Shown: in pieces, positions 1 through 6,997 of the stretch
Position numbering within the stretch: the first letter of the stretch is position 1
Layout of the letters: every line of letters starts with the position of its first letter
Source: Verrucomicrobiota bacterium
Lineage (GTDB): Bacteria; Verrucomicrobiota; Verrucomicrobiia; Opitutales; UBA953
NCBI GenBank assembly: GCA_009917805.1
Contig: RGES01000049.1
Span: forward strand, 1-8,551
DNA length: 8,551 nt
Direction: 5' to 3'
The notes under the pieces: model-generated
Database searches by the model: none
The model's input: only the letters and a program-made list of their open reading frames with translations
What the model was told of the DNA's origin: nothing
Position numbers and translations under genes: made by a program

Positions 1-759
1 GGCGTGAGCCGCAAGGCCGGCGACGGCGACGGCAAGGTGGTCCGCGTCTCGGGCGACAAGGTCACCGATTTCGCCACGGGCCTCAACGACCCCAAGGGCA
101 TCGTCTTCGCCGGCGGCTTCATCATCACGGCCGACTTCGATACGGTCTGGAAGATCGACGCCAAGGGCAACAAGTCCGTCCTCGCCGGCCCGAAGGATTT
201 CCCCACCGCCCCGACCTTCCTGAACGACGTCGAGGTCGAGCCTTCCGGCCAGAGCATCCTCGTCACCGACATGGGCGCCGTGACGAAGATGCGCGACGCC
301 AACAACAAACTCTGGCCGATCGACAGCGCCGAGCATAAGGCCATCCCTGTCATCGCCCGCCTCTTCCGCGTGACGCTCGACGGCAAGGTCACCGAGGTCA
401 TCGCCCCGAACGCCCGCATGCTCAACCCGAACGGCGTCGACGTCCTGAAGGACGGCCGTATCCGCCTCGCCGAATTCTTCACCGGCGACGTCCTCGAATA
501 CAAGGACGGCGCCTTCACGACCATCGCCAAGGGCCACCGTTCCGGCGACGGCATCGTCCACGACTCCAAGGGTCGCTTCTACATCTCCGAAGTGATGTTC
601 GGTCGCGTCACCCGCTATGACGCCGATGGCTCGCACCCGACTCTCCTCTCGGAAGGCCTCGAGCTTCAGGCCGCCGCGGACATCTTCGTCGACGAAGCCC
701 ACGGCCAGCTGATCATCCCCGACAGCAAGGCCGGCCAGCTCGTCTTCCTCGGACTGTAA
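1..759 (+). CDS. SMP-30/gluconolactonase or NHL-type beta-propeller protein, 5'-truncated by window edge
   Basis: The reading frame is open from the first base to a TAA at 757-759, so the gene starts upstream. A GTG at position 4 is in frame, but the protein there begins inside a propeller strand and has no signal peptide, so it is unlikely to be the true start. Seen (numbering GTG as residue 1): repeated strand patterns of beta-propeller type, such as GLNDPKGIVF (27-36) followed by GGFIITADFDTVWKID, then FLNDVEV (72-78), LNPNGVDV (140-147) and SGDGIVHD (180-187). The Asn-Asp of FLND, the Asn of PNG and the Asp of SGDG sit where SMP-30/gluconolactonase-like enzymes place metal and catalytic residues. 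That family includes sugar lactonases; many PVC relatives are only known as secreted NHL or SMP-30 proteins. A lactonase role is plausible but unproven, because the N-terminal part, including any first metal-binding Glu, is missing. It may be a non-enzymatic propeller. The 132-base gap downstream suggests it could end a separate transcript. Confidence 0.75.
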   Translation, partial: GVSRKAGDGDGKVVRVSGDKVTDFATGLNDPKGIVFAGGFIITADFDTVWKIDAKGNKSVLAGPKDFPTAPTFLNDVEVEPSGQSILVTDMGAVTKMRDANNKLWPIDSAEHKAIPVIARLFRVTLDGKVTEVIAPNARMLNPNGVDVLKDGRIRLAEFFTGDVLEYKDGAFTTIAKGHRSGDGIVHDSKGRFYISEVMFGRVTRYDADGSHPTLLSEGLELQAAADIFVDEAHGQLIIPDSKAGQLVFLGL

Positions 760-891
760 GGCGAAACGGCGCCGCGTCGAGGGATACGGATAGGGGTGGA
801 AGTCTGAGAATAAAAGATCGGATTTGAGTGCCTCCGCCGCAAGGTCGGGCTGGCATCCGTTCAATCTGACATCAACCTGAGGGGGCCCGAC
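760..891 (+). other. Spacer between propeller gene and DUF1592-family gene
   Basis: No gene is visible here. A short self-complementary GC stretch (cggcgccg, 768-775) follows the upstream stop but has no T run, so it is not a convincing terminator. The segment 806-826 is locally AT-rich (gagaataaaagatcggattt) in an otherwise GC-rich region and is the best place to expect a promoter. I cannot assign a -35/-10 pair: TTGAGT at 824-829 resembles a -35 box, but nothing like TATAAT lies about 17 bases downstream. Confidence 0.4.
878..885 (+). promoter_or_regulatory. Ribosome binding site of the DUF1592-family gene
   Basis: The purine-rich tgaggggg contains a GAGG core (879-882) ending 9 bases before the ATG at 892. 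It is the only clear Shine-Dalgarno-like sequence before a gene in the window and supports this ATG, which is also immediately followed by a signal-peptide-like sequence. Confidence 0.6.
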
Positions 892-3800
892 ATGCCCCTG
901 CGTCGTCTCACCCTTCTACCCTTCCTCGCCTCCCTAGCTTTGGGCGCGGCGCCGGAAGCCCGTATCGACGAAAGACATCGGGCCTTCCTCAAGGAATACT
1001 GCGTCGAGTGCCATAACGCGGACAAGCAGAAGGGGAAACTGCGTCTCGACGACATCCCCTTCACCTTGGACACCGTCCAATGGGCTGACCGCTGGCAGAA
1101 GATCCTCAATCAGGTGAACTCCGGAGAGATGCCTCCGGAAGAGGCGAAGCAGCCCGCGCTTACGGCCAAGGCGGACTTCCTCGAGACGCTCTCGGGCACG
1201 CTCGTCACCGCGCGGAAGACCATCGGCGATTCCCGCGGCCAGATCACGATGCGCCGGCTCAACCGTCGCGAGTACAAGAACAGCCTCCGCGACCTGCTCG
1301 GCGTGGACCTTCCGGTGAACGAACTTCCGGCCGACGGCGGCGCCGGGGCTTTCGACACGGTCGGCGCCGCCCTCTTCATGTCTTCGGATCAGTTCGAACG
1401 CTACCTGGCCCTCGGACATCAGGCCATCGACGAACACTTCATCCGTTACCGCCAGCCGACGAAGAACCTGAAGGTGCACATCGAAGCCGAGGATCATGCG
1501 ACGCCGCGTATCGCCAAATCCTACGCGGGACGCGTCGACTGCCACGAGCGCTACGTCGCCTGGACCAAGGCGGTCGACGAAGCCGCCGCCAGACCGGATA
1601 ACGCCGCCGTCGTCGCCGCCATCCAGGCGGAGAAGAAAGGCGATGCCACCCACCGTTATTACGAGTGGAAACGCATCCCCGGCGCCCCCTCCCCCGAGAA
1701 GTTCGGGTACGTCGACGAGATCCACGCCGACCAGCAGGGTCGGCGCAACTGGGTGCTCTCCGCTCCCCAGCAGAAAGCCTATCTCGACCACCCCGCCTCC
1801 AAGTCCGGAGCTTTCCTCACCTATTCCGACGTCTTCGCCAACCCGCACCAGCCTTTCAACGTCCCCAGCAACTGGCCCGCGGGAAGATATACGATCCGGG
1901 TCCGGGTCGCCGGTACGGCCAACACGCCGAAATCCAGGCACTTCCTCGAATTCGGCCCGCTCCAAGGAGCCGTCGCCAGCACCCATGAGGTGACGGGGAC
2001 GATGGAGAAGCCGCAGCTCCTCGAATTCCCCGTCGACATCGTCAACGGCGGCAGCCGCGGTTTCTTCCTGCGCGAACGCGGCGCCGGCGACTCGAACGAA
2101 CGCGCCCTGCAGATCTTCGGCGAAGCGCACCGCCGAAACGGCATCGGGCCCGAATTCGCCCTGTGGATCGACTGGATCGAGGTCTTCAACGCCGAAGTCG
2201 CCCCCGCCGCCCTCAAGGAGAGGCGCGAGGTCGAACTGCATGCCAATCGCATGGTCGGCGGCACCTATGACGGCTACTACAAAGGCGGCAACGAGGCCGC
2301 GAAAGCTTTCCTCGCCACCGGCCAGCCCCAGAAAGGGATCCCCGACAAGGAGGAGGCCAACTTCCGGATCAAGGTCTTCGGCCAGCACGGTCCCAGCTTC
2401 GCACGCTACCTCGACGATCCGCTGACCAAGACCGGCGCCTATCTCACGATCTTCAACGTTCACCCCGAGGAAGTCATCACGCTGCCGCCCGACCAGCCTT
2501 CGGGCTGGCTGAAGACCAAGCACGAAGTCGAGTCCATCACCCCGGGGCTTTACATGCTCCGGTTCCGCATCGGCGCGGTGAAGGATTCCCCCAAGGAACG
2601 CCGCTTCGTCGAACTCGGCAGCCGCAAGTCAGGCGACAAGGATTTCACCTTGCTCCGCGCCTTCCAGGTCGACGGCACCACCGATGCGCCGCAGGTGATC
2701 GAGTTCCCCGTCGACCTCACCTTCGACGGCCCGCGGACTTTCGTGCTCCGCGAGAAGCGCGACGTAAGACTGGACTCCGACCTCTACCACGCCGCGCAGA
2801 AAGCCACGGGCGTGGGCCCGCCGGCCGCCCTCTGGATCGACTGGGTCGAATGGGAAGGCCCGCTGAAGCCCGAAGCTTCGCCACCCCCCGTCGCCAGACG
2901 GATCGAACCAGAAACCAAACGGGCCGAGATCGATCGCGAACACCGACGCTACTCCTTCCTGAACGATCAGTTCGCCAAGTGGAAAGCGGCGGGCGCCGAT
3001 GAGAAACGCCTCAAGGAGTTCGGTTTCAACGACCGTTCGCACGCGGAGTTCTCGAAGACGGTCTGGGACAGCAACCGTCGCTGGTACCAGCAGTATCTCG
3101 ACCGTCCCCTCTCCCTGTCCGGGCTCTACCTCGACAACACGGTCGGGCCGGCCTCGGAATATGCGGTCGACCTTCCCGCGGACGCGCCCATCGGCGACTA
3201 CGTCATGCGAGTCCGCATCGGACGGACCGCTGACACCCCGGCCGAACGCGCCTTCCTGACCTTCGTCGAAGCCAGTCCGATCGACAAAGACGACCGGACG
3301 TTCCTCGCCAACAAGCAAGTCGCGGCCGGAGTGGACGCCCCCGAGATCGTCGAGTTCCCCTTCAAGGTCCGCGCGGGCGGCGCCCGGAAGTTCATCCTGA
3401 TGGAAAAACGGCCGCTGAAGAAGGAGACCATCAGCCTGCCAGGCAGGTCGCGACTCATCGCCGACCCGAAGCTCCGCGACCCGGCGCTCTGGATCGATTG
3501 GCTCGAATACGTCGGCCCGCTCAAGGCGACGGACCCACAGGCTGCGGCCCCGGTCCTCACCGCCAACACCGACGGCCTGACGGAACGGGAGCATGCCCGC
3601 CAGATCGTCGCGACGTTCGCGGCACGCGCGTTCCGAGGCAAAAGCCCAAGCCCTGGCTACGTCGATAAGCTCGTCGCGCTCTACGAGGCGCGTCGCAAGG
3701 CGGGTGACGGCTTCGAACAGGCGCTGAAGGAACCGCTGAGCGCCATCCTTGCCTCGCCCGGCTTCCTCTATCTCGCCGAGCCCAACGACGGAAGGTCGGC

Positions 3801-4836
3801 ACGGCCGCTGGACGCCAACGAACTCGCCGTCCGGCTTTCCTATTTCCTTTGGAGCGCTCCGCCCGACGAGACCTTGCTCGCGCTCGCCCGCGCCGGCGAC
3901 CTGAAGAAACCCGACGTGCTCGCCCGCGAGGTCGACCGCATGCTCGCCAGCCCTAAGGCGGACGAATTCGTCCGGGGCTTCGTGCACCAATGGCTCGGGC
4001 TTGCGCGCCTCGACTTCTTCCAGTTCGACACGAAGCAGTTCCGCGACTTCGACGAAAGCACCAAGGCCGCCTCGCGCCAGGAGGTCTACGAAACGTTCGC
4101 CCACCTGCTCCGCCAGCAGGAAAGCCTGTCCAAGCTGATCAAGAACGACCAAGTCTACGTCAACGGCCTGCTCGCCAACTACTACGGCCTCGACGGCGTC
4201 GCCGGCGACGGATTCCGGAAGGTCGATCTGCCCAAAGGTTCGCCGCGCGGCGGCCTGCTCGGCATGGCCGCGATCCTCGCGATGGGCAGCAACGGGCATG
4301 ACACCAGCCCCGTCGAACGCGGCGCCTGGATCCTGCGCAAGATCCTGCATGAACCGCCGCCGCCCGCCCCGCCCAATGTCCCGCAGCTGAATCGGCTCGA
4401 AAACAAGGTGATCTCCACCCGGGAGCGCCTGGCCGCCCACCAGGAGCAGCCGCAGTGCGCCCAATGCCATCGTAAGATCGACCCCATCGGCTTCGGTCTC
4501 GAGAACTTCAACGCCGCAGGCAAATGGCGGACCTCCGAGACCTACGAAAAGAAAGGCTTCGGCAGCAAGACCTGGCCTATCGACCCCGCCGGCGCTTTCT
4601 ACAAAGGCGAAAGCTTCCGGGATTACTTCGAACTGCGCGACCGGTTGGCGGACCGACCGGAGAAATTCGCGCGGGGCTTCTCCGAGGCCCTCATCGAATA
4701 CGGCATGGGGCGCCCCTTCGGCTTCCTCGACGAACCGCTGGCCGCCGACATGATCGCGCAAGCCCGCGCGCAGGACTACCGGATGGCGACGTTCATCCGC
4801 GCCCTCGTCCTTTCCGAAACCTTCCAGACCAAATGA
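892..4836 (+). CDS. Secreted diheme PSCyt1-DUF1587-DUF1595-DUF1592-DUF1588-DUF1585 protein with three inserted repeat modules
   Basis: 1314 residues. A signal peptide covers about residues 1-20 (RR, then LLPFLASLALGAA). A PSCyt1-like domain (about 30-88) carries CVECH at 37-41, a c-type heme attachment motif, and the typical GEMPP segment at 78-82. DUF1587/PSD3 follows at about 118-181 (MRRLNRREYKNSLRDLLGVD). Residues 195-878 are three consecutive related modules, listed separately. DUF1595/PSD5 is at about 896-963, DUF1592/PSD4 at about 971-1100 (RLSYFLWSAPPDETL), DUF1588/PSCyt3 at about 1119-1213 with a second heme motif CAQCH at 1189-1193 followed by RKIDPIGFGLENF, and DUF1585/PSD2 at about 1240-1312. 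The domain order is standard for this PVC family, whose biochemical role is unknown; the heme motifs imply extracytoplasmic electron transfer. The final codons overlap the next gene (ATGA). Family identity is very secure; the function, perhaps surface binding and oxidation of a glycan, is inference. Confidence 0.93.
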   Translation: MPLRRLTLLPFLASLALGAAPEARIDERHRAFLKEYCVECHNADKQKGKLRLDDIPFTLDTVQWADRWQKILNQVNSGEMPPEEAKQPALTAKADFLETLSGTLVTARKTIGDSRGQITMRRLNRREYKNSLRDLLGVDLPVNELPADGGAGAFDTVGAALFMSSDQFERYLALGHQAIDEHFIRYRQPTKNLKVHIEAEDHATPRIAKSYAGRVDCHERYVAWTKAVDEAAARPDNAAVVAAIQAEKKGDATHRYYEWKRIPGAPSPEKFGYVDEIHADQQGRRNWVLSAPQQKAYLDHPASKSGAFLTYSDVFANPHQPFNVPSNWPAGRYTIRVRVAGTANTPKSRHFLEFGPLQGAVASTHEVTGTMEKPQLLEFPVDIVNGGSRGFFLRERGAGDSNERALQIFGEAHRRNGIGPEFALWIDWIEVFNAEVAPAALKERREVELHANRMVGGTYDGYYKGGNEAAKAFLATGQPQKGIPDKEEANFRIKVFGQHGPSFARYLDDPLTKTGAYLTIFNVHPEEVITLPPDQPSGWLKTKHEVESITPGLYMLRFRIGAVKDSPKERRFVELGSRKSGDKDFTLLRAFQVDGTTDAPQVIEFPVDLTFDGPRTFVLREKRDVRLDSDLYHAAQKATGVGPPAALWIDWVEWEGPLKPEASPPPVARRIEPETKRAEIDREHRRYSFLNDQFAKWKAAGADEKRLKEFGFNDRSHAEFSKTVWDSNRRWYQQYLDRPLSLSGLYLDNTVGPASEYAVDLPADAPIGDYVMRVRIGRTADTPAERAFLTFVEASPIDKDDRTFLANKQVAAGVDAPEIVEFPFKVRAGGARKFILMEKRPLKKETISLPGRSRLIADPKLRDPALWIDWLEYVGPLKATDPQAAAPVLTANTDGLTEREHARQIVATFAARAFRGKSPSPGYVDKLVALYEARRKAGDGFEQALKEPLSAILASPGFLYLAEPNDGRSARPLDANELAVRLSYFLWSAPPDETLLALARAGDLKKPDVLAREVDRMLASPKADEFVRGFVHQWLGLARLDFFQFDTKQFRDFDESTKAASRQEVYETFAHLLRQQESLSKLIKNDQVYVNGLLANYYGLDGVAGDGFRKVDLPKGSPRGGLLGMAAILAMGSNGHDTSPVERGAWILRKILHEPPPPAPPNVPQLNRLENKVISTRERLAAHQEQPQCAQCHRKIDPIGFGLENFNAAGKWRTSETYEKKGFGSKTWPIDPAGAFYKGESFRDYFELRDRLADRPEKFARGFSEALIEYGMGRPFGFLDEPLAADMIAQARAQDYRMATFIRALVLSETFQTK
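1474..2199 (+). repeat. Protein module copy 1 of 3 (residues ~195-436)
   Basis: The first and longest copy begins with HIEAED (196-201), a style of opening seen in carbohydrate-binding-like beta-sandwich domains. It contains a charged, probably helical stretch (about 215-285), then the shared landmarks: AYLDHPASKSGAFLT (296-310), PAGRYTIRVRVAG (329-341), TPKSRHFLEFG (345-355), PQLLEFPVDI (374-383), GFFLRERG (390-397) and ALWIDWIEV (423-431). No family name can be assigned by eye. The repeat exists at protein level; at DNA level the copies are clearly diverged. Confidence 0.8.
2227..2868 (+). repeat. Protein module copy 2 of 3 (residues ~446-659)
   Basis: Landmarks line up in order with copies 1 and 3: RYLDDPLTKTGAYLT (505-519), TPGLYMLRFRIG (550-561), SPKERRFVELG (566-576), VDGTTDAPQVIEFPVDL (593-609), TFVLREKR (616-623) and ALWIDWVEWEGPLK (646-659). 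Its helical lead-in (about 446-500) is shorter than in copy 1 and lacks the FGY/FGF plus His-Ala element shared by copies 1 and 3. A short Pro-rich linker (about 660-668) separates it from copy 3. Confidence 0.8.
2920..3525 (+). repeat. Protein module copy 3 of 3 (residues ~677-878)
   Basis: Landmarks: QYLDRPLSLSGLYLD (734-748), APIGDYVMRVRIG (765-777), TPAERAFLTF (782-791), DAPEIVEFPFKV (815-826), KFILMEKR (833-840) and ALWIDWLEYVGPLK (865-878). The lead-in FAKWKAAG, KEFGFNDRSHAEF (694-720) matches YEWKR, EKFGYVDEIHADQ (257-281) of copy 1, so the repeat unit includes the helical segment as well as the beta part. An Ala/Pro-rich linker (about 880-894) leads into DUF1595. Confidence 0.8.
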
Positions 4837-6125
4837 CCATGACCTCATCCCCTCTCAGCCGCCGACATTTCCTGCGCGCCGCCGGCACGCTCATCGCCCT
4901 GCCGACGCTCACCTCGCTGGGGTTCAAGGCCTTCGCGGCCGAGAAGCCGGTCGCCCACCCCAAGCGGATGGTCTTCCTCGGTTTCGGCTACGGCGTGACG
5001 AACGAGACCTGGTTTCCGGCGATCAAGGACACCGGCAAGGATTACGCCCTGCCGGCCGGCCTCGCCCCGCTCGCCGAACACAAGCAGGATTTCACGATCG
5101 TCCAGGGGCTTTCCAATAAGTTCAGCGACGAAGCCCACTGGGGCAGCACCTTCTGGCTCACGGGCGCCAACCGCTACGCCGAACCAGGGCAGAGTTTCCA
5201 TAACGGCATCTCGGCCGACCAGGTAGCCGCGGCGAAGCTCGGCATGGACACCCGCTACGGCTCCCTCCGGCTGGATTGCGCCAACGCCGCCGACTCGGGC
5301 CACGGTCCCGGCTCCATGGCCTGGGACGCCCGCGGCAAGCCGTTGGCCGGCCAGGAAAATCCTGTCGCCGCCTATCATCGCCTCTTCTCCGACGAGACCC
5401 TGCCGCTCGCGCAACGCCAAGCCATGCTCGCCCAGCAACGCAGCGTGCTCGATGCGGTCCTCGAAGATGCCGCTCGCGTCCGCCGAGGCCTCTCGCGGAG
5501 CGACACGGACAAGCTCGACGAGTACTTCCAGAGCATCCGCGACATCGAACTGCGCCTGGCCAAGGACGAACAGTGGCTCGATCGCCCGAAGGCCAAGGCT
5601 CCTTTCCCCGAACCGAAACCCGGCCTTGCCGGCAAGGACGAGATCAAGGTCATGTACGACCTCATCGTGGCGGCCCTGCAGACCGACAGCACCCGCGTGC
5701 TCACCTATCGCCAGCCCGTCAGCACGCTGCTCGCCAGCCTGAACCTCCGCGTGGCCTCGCACGACATGAGCCACTACTCCCCCGGTGAACGCATGGAAGC
5801 TTCGCAGAAGCGCGACCTCGAGCAAAGCCGCCTGCTCGCCGGACTCTTCACGAAACTCAAGGCGACGAAGGAAGCCGACGGCAGCAGCCTCTTCGACCAC
5901 ACGACCGTGGCCTACGGCAGCAACATCCGCACCATCCATTATCTGGACAACTGTCCGACGCTGATCGCCGGCGGCGGGGCCGGCATCCGCCTCGGCCAGC
6001 ACGTCGCGCTCCAGGGCAAGAGCACCCCGCTCTGCAATCTCTGGCTCACCCTGCTGCAAGGCAGCGGCGTCAAGGTCGACCGCCACGGCGACAGCAACGG
6101 CACGATCAAGGAACTCGTCGCCTGA
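4833..6125 (+). CDS. DUF1552 family protein, Tat-exported
   Basis: 430 residues from the ATG at 4833, which overlaps the TGA of the preceding gene (ATGA); a second in-frame ATG at 4839 gives a protein two residues shorter, and either is possible. Upstream in-frame codons belong to a shadow of the previous gene. No Shine-Dalgarno is visible, so translation is probably coupled. A twin-arginine signal is plain: SRRHFLRA at 9-16, a hydrophobic stretch, and a likely cleavage site after AFA-A (about 36/37). The body matches DUF1552, which in PVC genomes almost always follows a DUF1592-type gene: KRMVFLGFGYGV (45-56), HDMSHYSPGE (310-319), YGSNIRTIHYLDN (361-373) and LIAGGGAGIRLGQHV (377-391). Its length is about normal for the family. 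Tat export implies folding, perhaps with a cofactor, in the cytoplasm. The biochemical function is unknown; a partner of the heme protein is the natural inference. Confidence 0.92.
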   Translation: MTMTSSPLSRRHFLRAAGTLIALPTLTSLGFKAFAAEKPVAHPKRMVFLGFGYGVTNETWFPAIKDTGKDYALPAGLAPLAEHKQDFTIVQGLSNKFSDEAHWGSTFWLTGANRYAEPGQSFHNGISADQVAAAKLGMDTRYGSLRLDCANAADSGHGPGSMAWDARGKPLAGQENPVAAYHRLFSDETLPLAQRQAMLAQQRSVLDAVLEDAARVRRGLSRSDTDKLDEYFQSIRDIELRLAKDEQWLDRPKAKAPFPEPKPGLAGKDEIKVMYDLIVAALQTDSTRVLTYRQPVSTLLASLNLRVASHDMSHYSPGERMEASQKRDLEQSRLLAGLFTKLKATKEADGSSLFDHTTVAYGSNIRTIHYLDNCPTLIAGGGAGIRLGQHVALQGKSTPLCNLWLTLLQGSGVKVDRHGDSNGTIKELVA

Positions 6126-6135
6126 AACCTTATCC

Positions 6136-6909
6136 ATGAAAACCCTACGATTGCTTCTGCTCACCTTGGCGTTGCCTGCCCTCGCCCAGGACGGCTTCCA
6201 GCCGCTCTTCAACGGCAAGGATCTTACCGGCTGGGATGCCGAACCGGGCCTCTGGAAGGTCGAAGACGGCGTGCTCGTCGGCACGAGCGAGGTCGGCAAG
6301 CCGAAGTCGAATTCGTTCCTGATCTGGAACGGCAAGGCGAAGGACTTCGAACTGCGTGCCACGATCAAAGTCGTCGGCGACAACAACTCCGGCGTGCAAT
6401 ACCGCAGCCGTCGCCTCCCCGAAGTGACGCCTTGGACGATCCTGGGCTACCAGTGCGACGTCCATCCGACCGAAGTCCACACGGGCATGACCTACGAGGA
6501 GCGTGGCCGCGGCATCTTCGGCTACAACGGCATGGACGTGGTGATGGATCCGACCGGCCAACGCTGGCAGGTCGGCGAACGCCCGCGCGTTCAAGCCGAC
6601 ATCTCGGAGTGGAACGAATTCACGGTCATCGCCCGCGGCAATCGCCTGGAGCATAAGGTCAACGGCCAGACGACCTCGGTCTTCATCGACCATGACGAGA
6701 AGGGCCGCGCCCTCGACGGCCTCATCGCCATCCAGCTCCACGCCGGCAACCCTCATAAGACCTACGTGAAGCAGGTCCTCCTCAAAGTCCTCGAAGACGC
6801 CCCTGTCCTGCCCTTCGATCAGGCCGCCCTCCCCGCTGGTGCCAAGAAGATCGACCGACCCAAGGTCGTCAGCGCCCAAGGCAAGACGCCCACGCCGAAG
6901 AAGAAGTAA
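6136..6909 (+). CDS. Secreted DUF1080 (3-keto-disaccharide hydrolase family) protein
   Basis: 257 residues. The start lies 10 bases after the upstream stop, with no recognisable Shine-Dalgarno, so it is probably in the same transcript. A Sec signal peptide covers 1-18 (KTLRLLLLTLALPALAQ). The rest is one DUF1080 domain, a concanavalin-like beta-sandwich: FQPLFNGKDLTGW (21-33), the SNSFLIW strand, NNSGVQYRSR (83-92), LGYQCDV (103-109), YEERGRGI (120-127), SEWNEFTVIARGNRLEHKVNG (157-177, characteristic of the family) and GLIAIQLHAG (195-204). The family is now associated with hydrolysis of 3-keto-glycosides; individual members are often untested, and some may only bind sugar. After about residue 225 a Lys/Pro-rich tail (KKIDRPK, ending TPTPKKK) lies outside the domain and could be a disordered or surface-associating extension. 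Neighbours suggest it acts in the periplasm or outside the cell on the product of an oxidation step. Confidence 0.9.
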   Translation: MKTLRLLLLTLALPALAQDGFQPLFNGKDLTGWDAEPGLWKVEDGVLVGTSEVGKPKSNSFLIWNGKAKDFELRATIKVVGDNNSGVQYRSRRLPEVTPWTILGYQCDVHPTEVHTGMTYEERGRGIFGYNGMDVVMDPTGQRWQVGERPRVQADISEWNEFTVIARGNRLEHKVNGQTTSVFIDHDEKGRALDGLIAIQLHAGNPHKTYVKQVLLKVLEDAPVLPFDQAALPAGAKKIDRPKVVSAQGKTPTPKKK

Positions 6910-6916
6910 GCCAGAA

Positions 6917-6933
6917 CCATTCCCGCAGAATGG
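6917..6933 (+). repeat. Alternative short hairpin upstream of the palindrome
   Basis: CCATTC (6917-6922) and GAATGG (6928-6933) are perfect reverse complements around a 5-base loop. The right arm overlaps the left arm of the stronger palindrome at 6929-6947, so the two hairpins cannot form at once. The short stem may be coincidental. Confidence 0.4.
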
Positions 6934-6947
6934 GGTCTGACCCCATT
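6929..6947. repeat. REP-like perfect palindrome (possible terminator hairpin)
   Basis: AATGGGGT (6929-6936) and ACCCCATT (6940-6947) are exact reverse complements separated by CTG. The core TGGGGTCTGACCCCA resembles the TGGGGTCAGA-type intergenic repeats that are dispersed in many bacterial genomes and often associated with REP-associated tyrosine transposases; that link comes from general knowledge, as no transposase is in this window. The stem is followed by only TTTT (6946-6949, partly in the stem), so it may act as a weak terminator or processing site between the DUF1080 and sulfatase genes. Confidence 0.65.
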
Positions 6948-6978
6948 TTCGCTTTGCTCCCTCGCCCCTTTGCACCGT

Positions 6979-6994
6979 AATCAGACCCAACCCC

Positions 6995-6997
<3 letters not shown>
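6979..6997 (+). repeat. Degenerate inverted copy of the palindrome element, overlapping the sulfatase start codon
   Basis: TCAGACCC (6981-6988) is the exact reverse complement of GGGTCTGA (6933-6940), and ACCCCAT (6990-6996) is the exact reverse complement of ATGGGGT (6930-6936). The two matches lie in inverted orientation about 40-50 bases from the palindrome, as in two-part REP (REPIN-like) elements. The ACCCCAT match includes the first two bases of the sulfatase ATG. Confidence 0.5.

Noticed and set aside
768..775. Terminator after the propeller gene (cggcgccg palindrome)
   Set aside because: The stem is very short, has no proper loop, and no T run follows.
824..852. Sigma70-type promoter starting with TTGAGT
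   Set aside because: No acceptable -10 hexamer occurs 16-18 bases downstream, so it cannot be supported by eye.
934..2523. Antisense open frame of 529 codons
   Set aside because: It is the same kind of shadow opposite the first half of the DUF1592-family gene, with low-complexity Gly/Val/Asp/Glu-rich composition and no motif.
4524..4832. N-terminal extension of the DUF1552 frame upstream of 4833
   Set aside because: The extra residues are Arg/Pro-rich out-of-frame translation of the preceding gene, and they would bury the twin-arginine signal that must lie at the N-terminus.
2629..4848. Antisense open frame of 739 codons
   Set aside because: It lies entirely opposite the well-supported DUF1592-family gene. 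In GC-rich DNA with strong third-position bias the complementary frame often stays open; the translation is rich in Gly, Val, Glu and Arg with no recognisable domain.
4845..6386. Antisense open frame of 513 codons spanning the DUF1552-DUF1080 junction
   Set aside because: It overlaps two genes with clear family motifs and export signals on the + strand and has no recognisable domain or start signal of its own.
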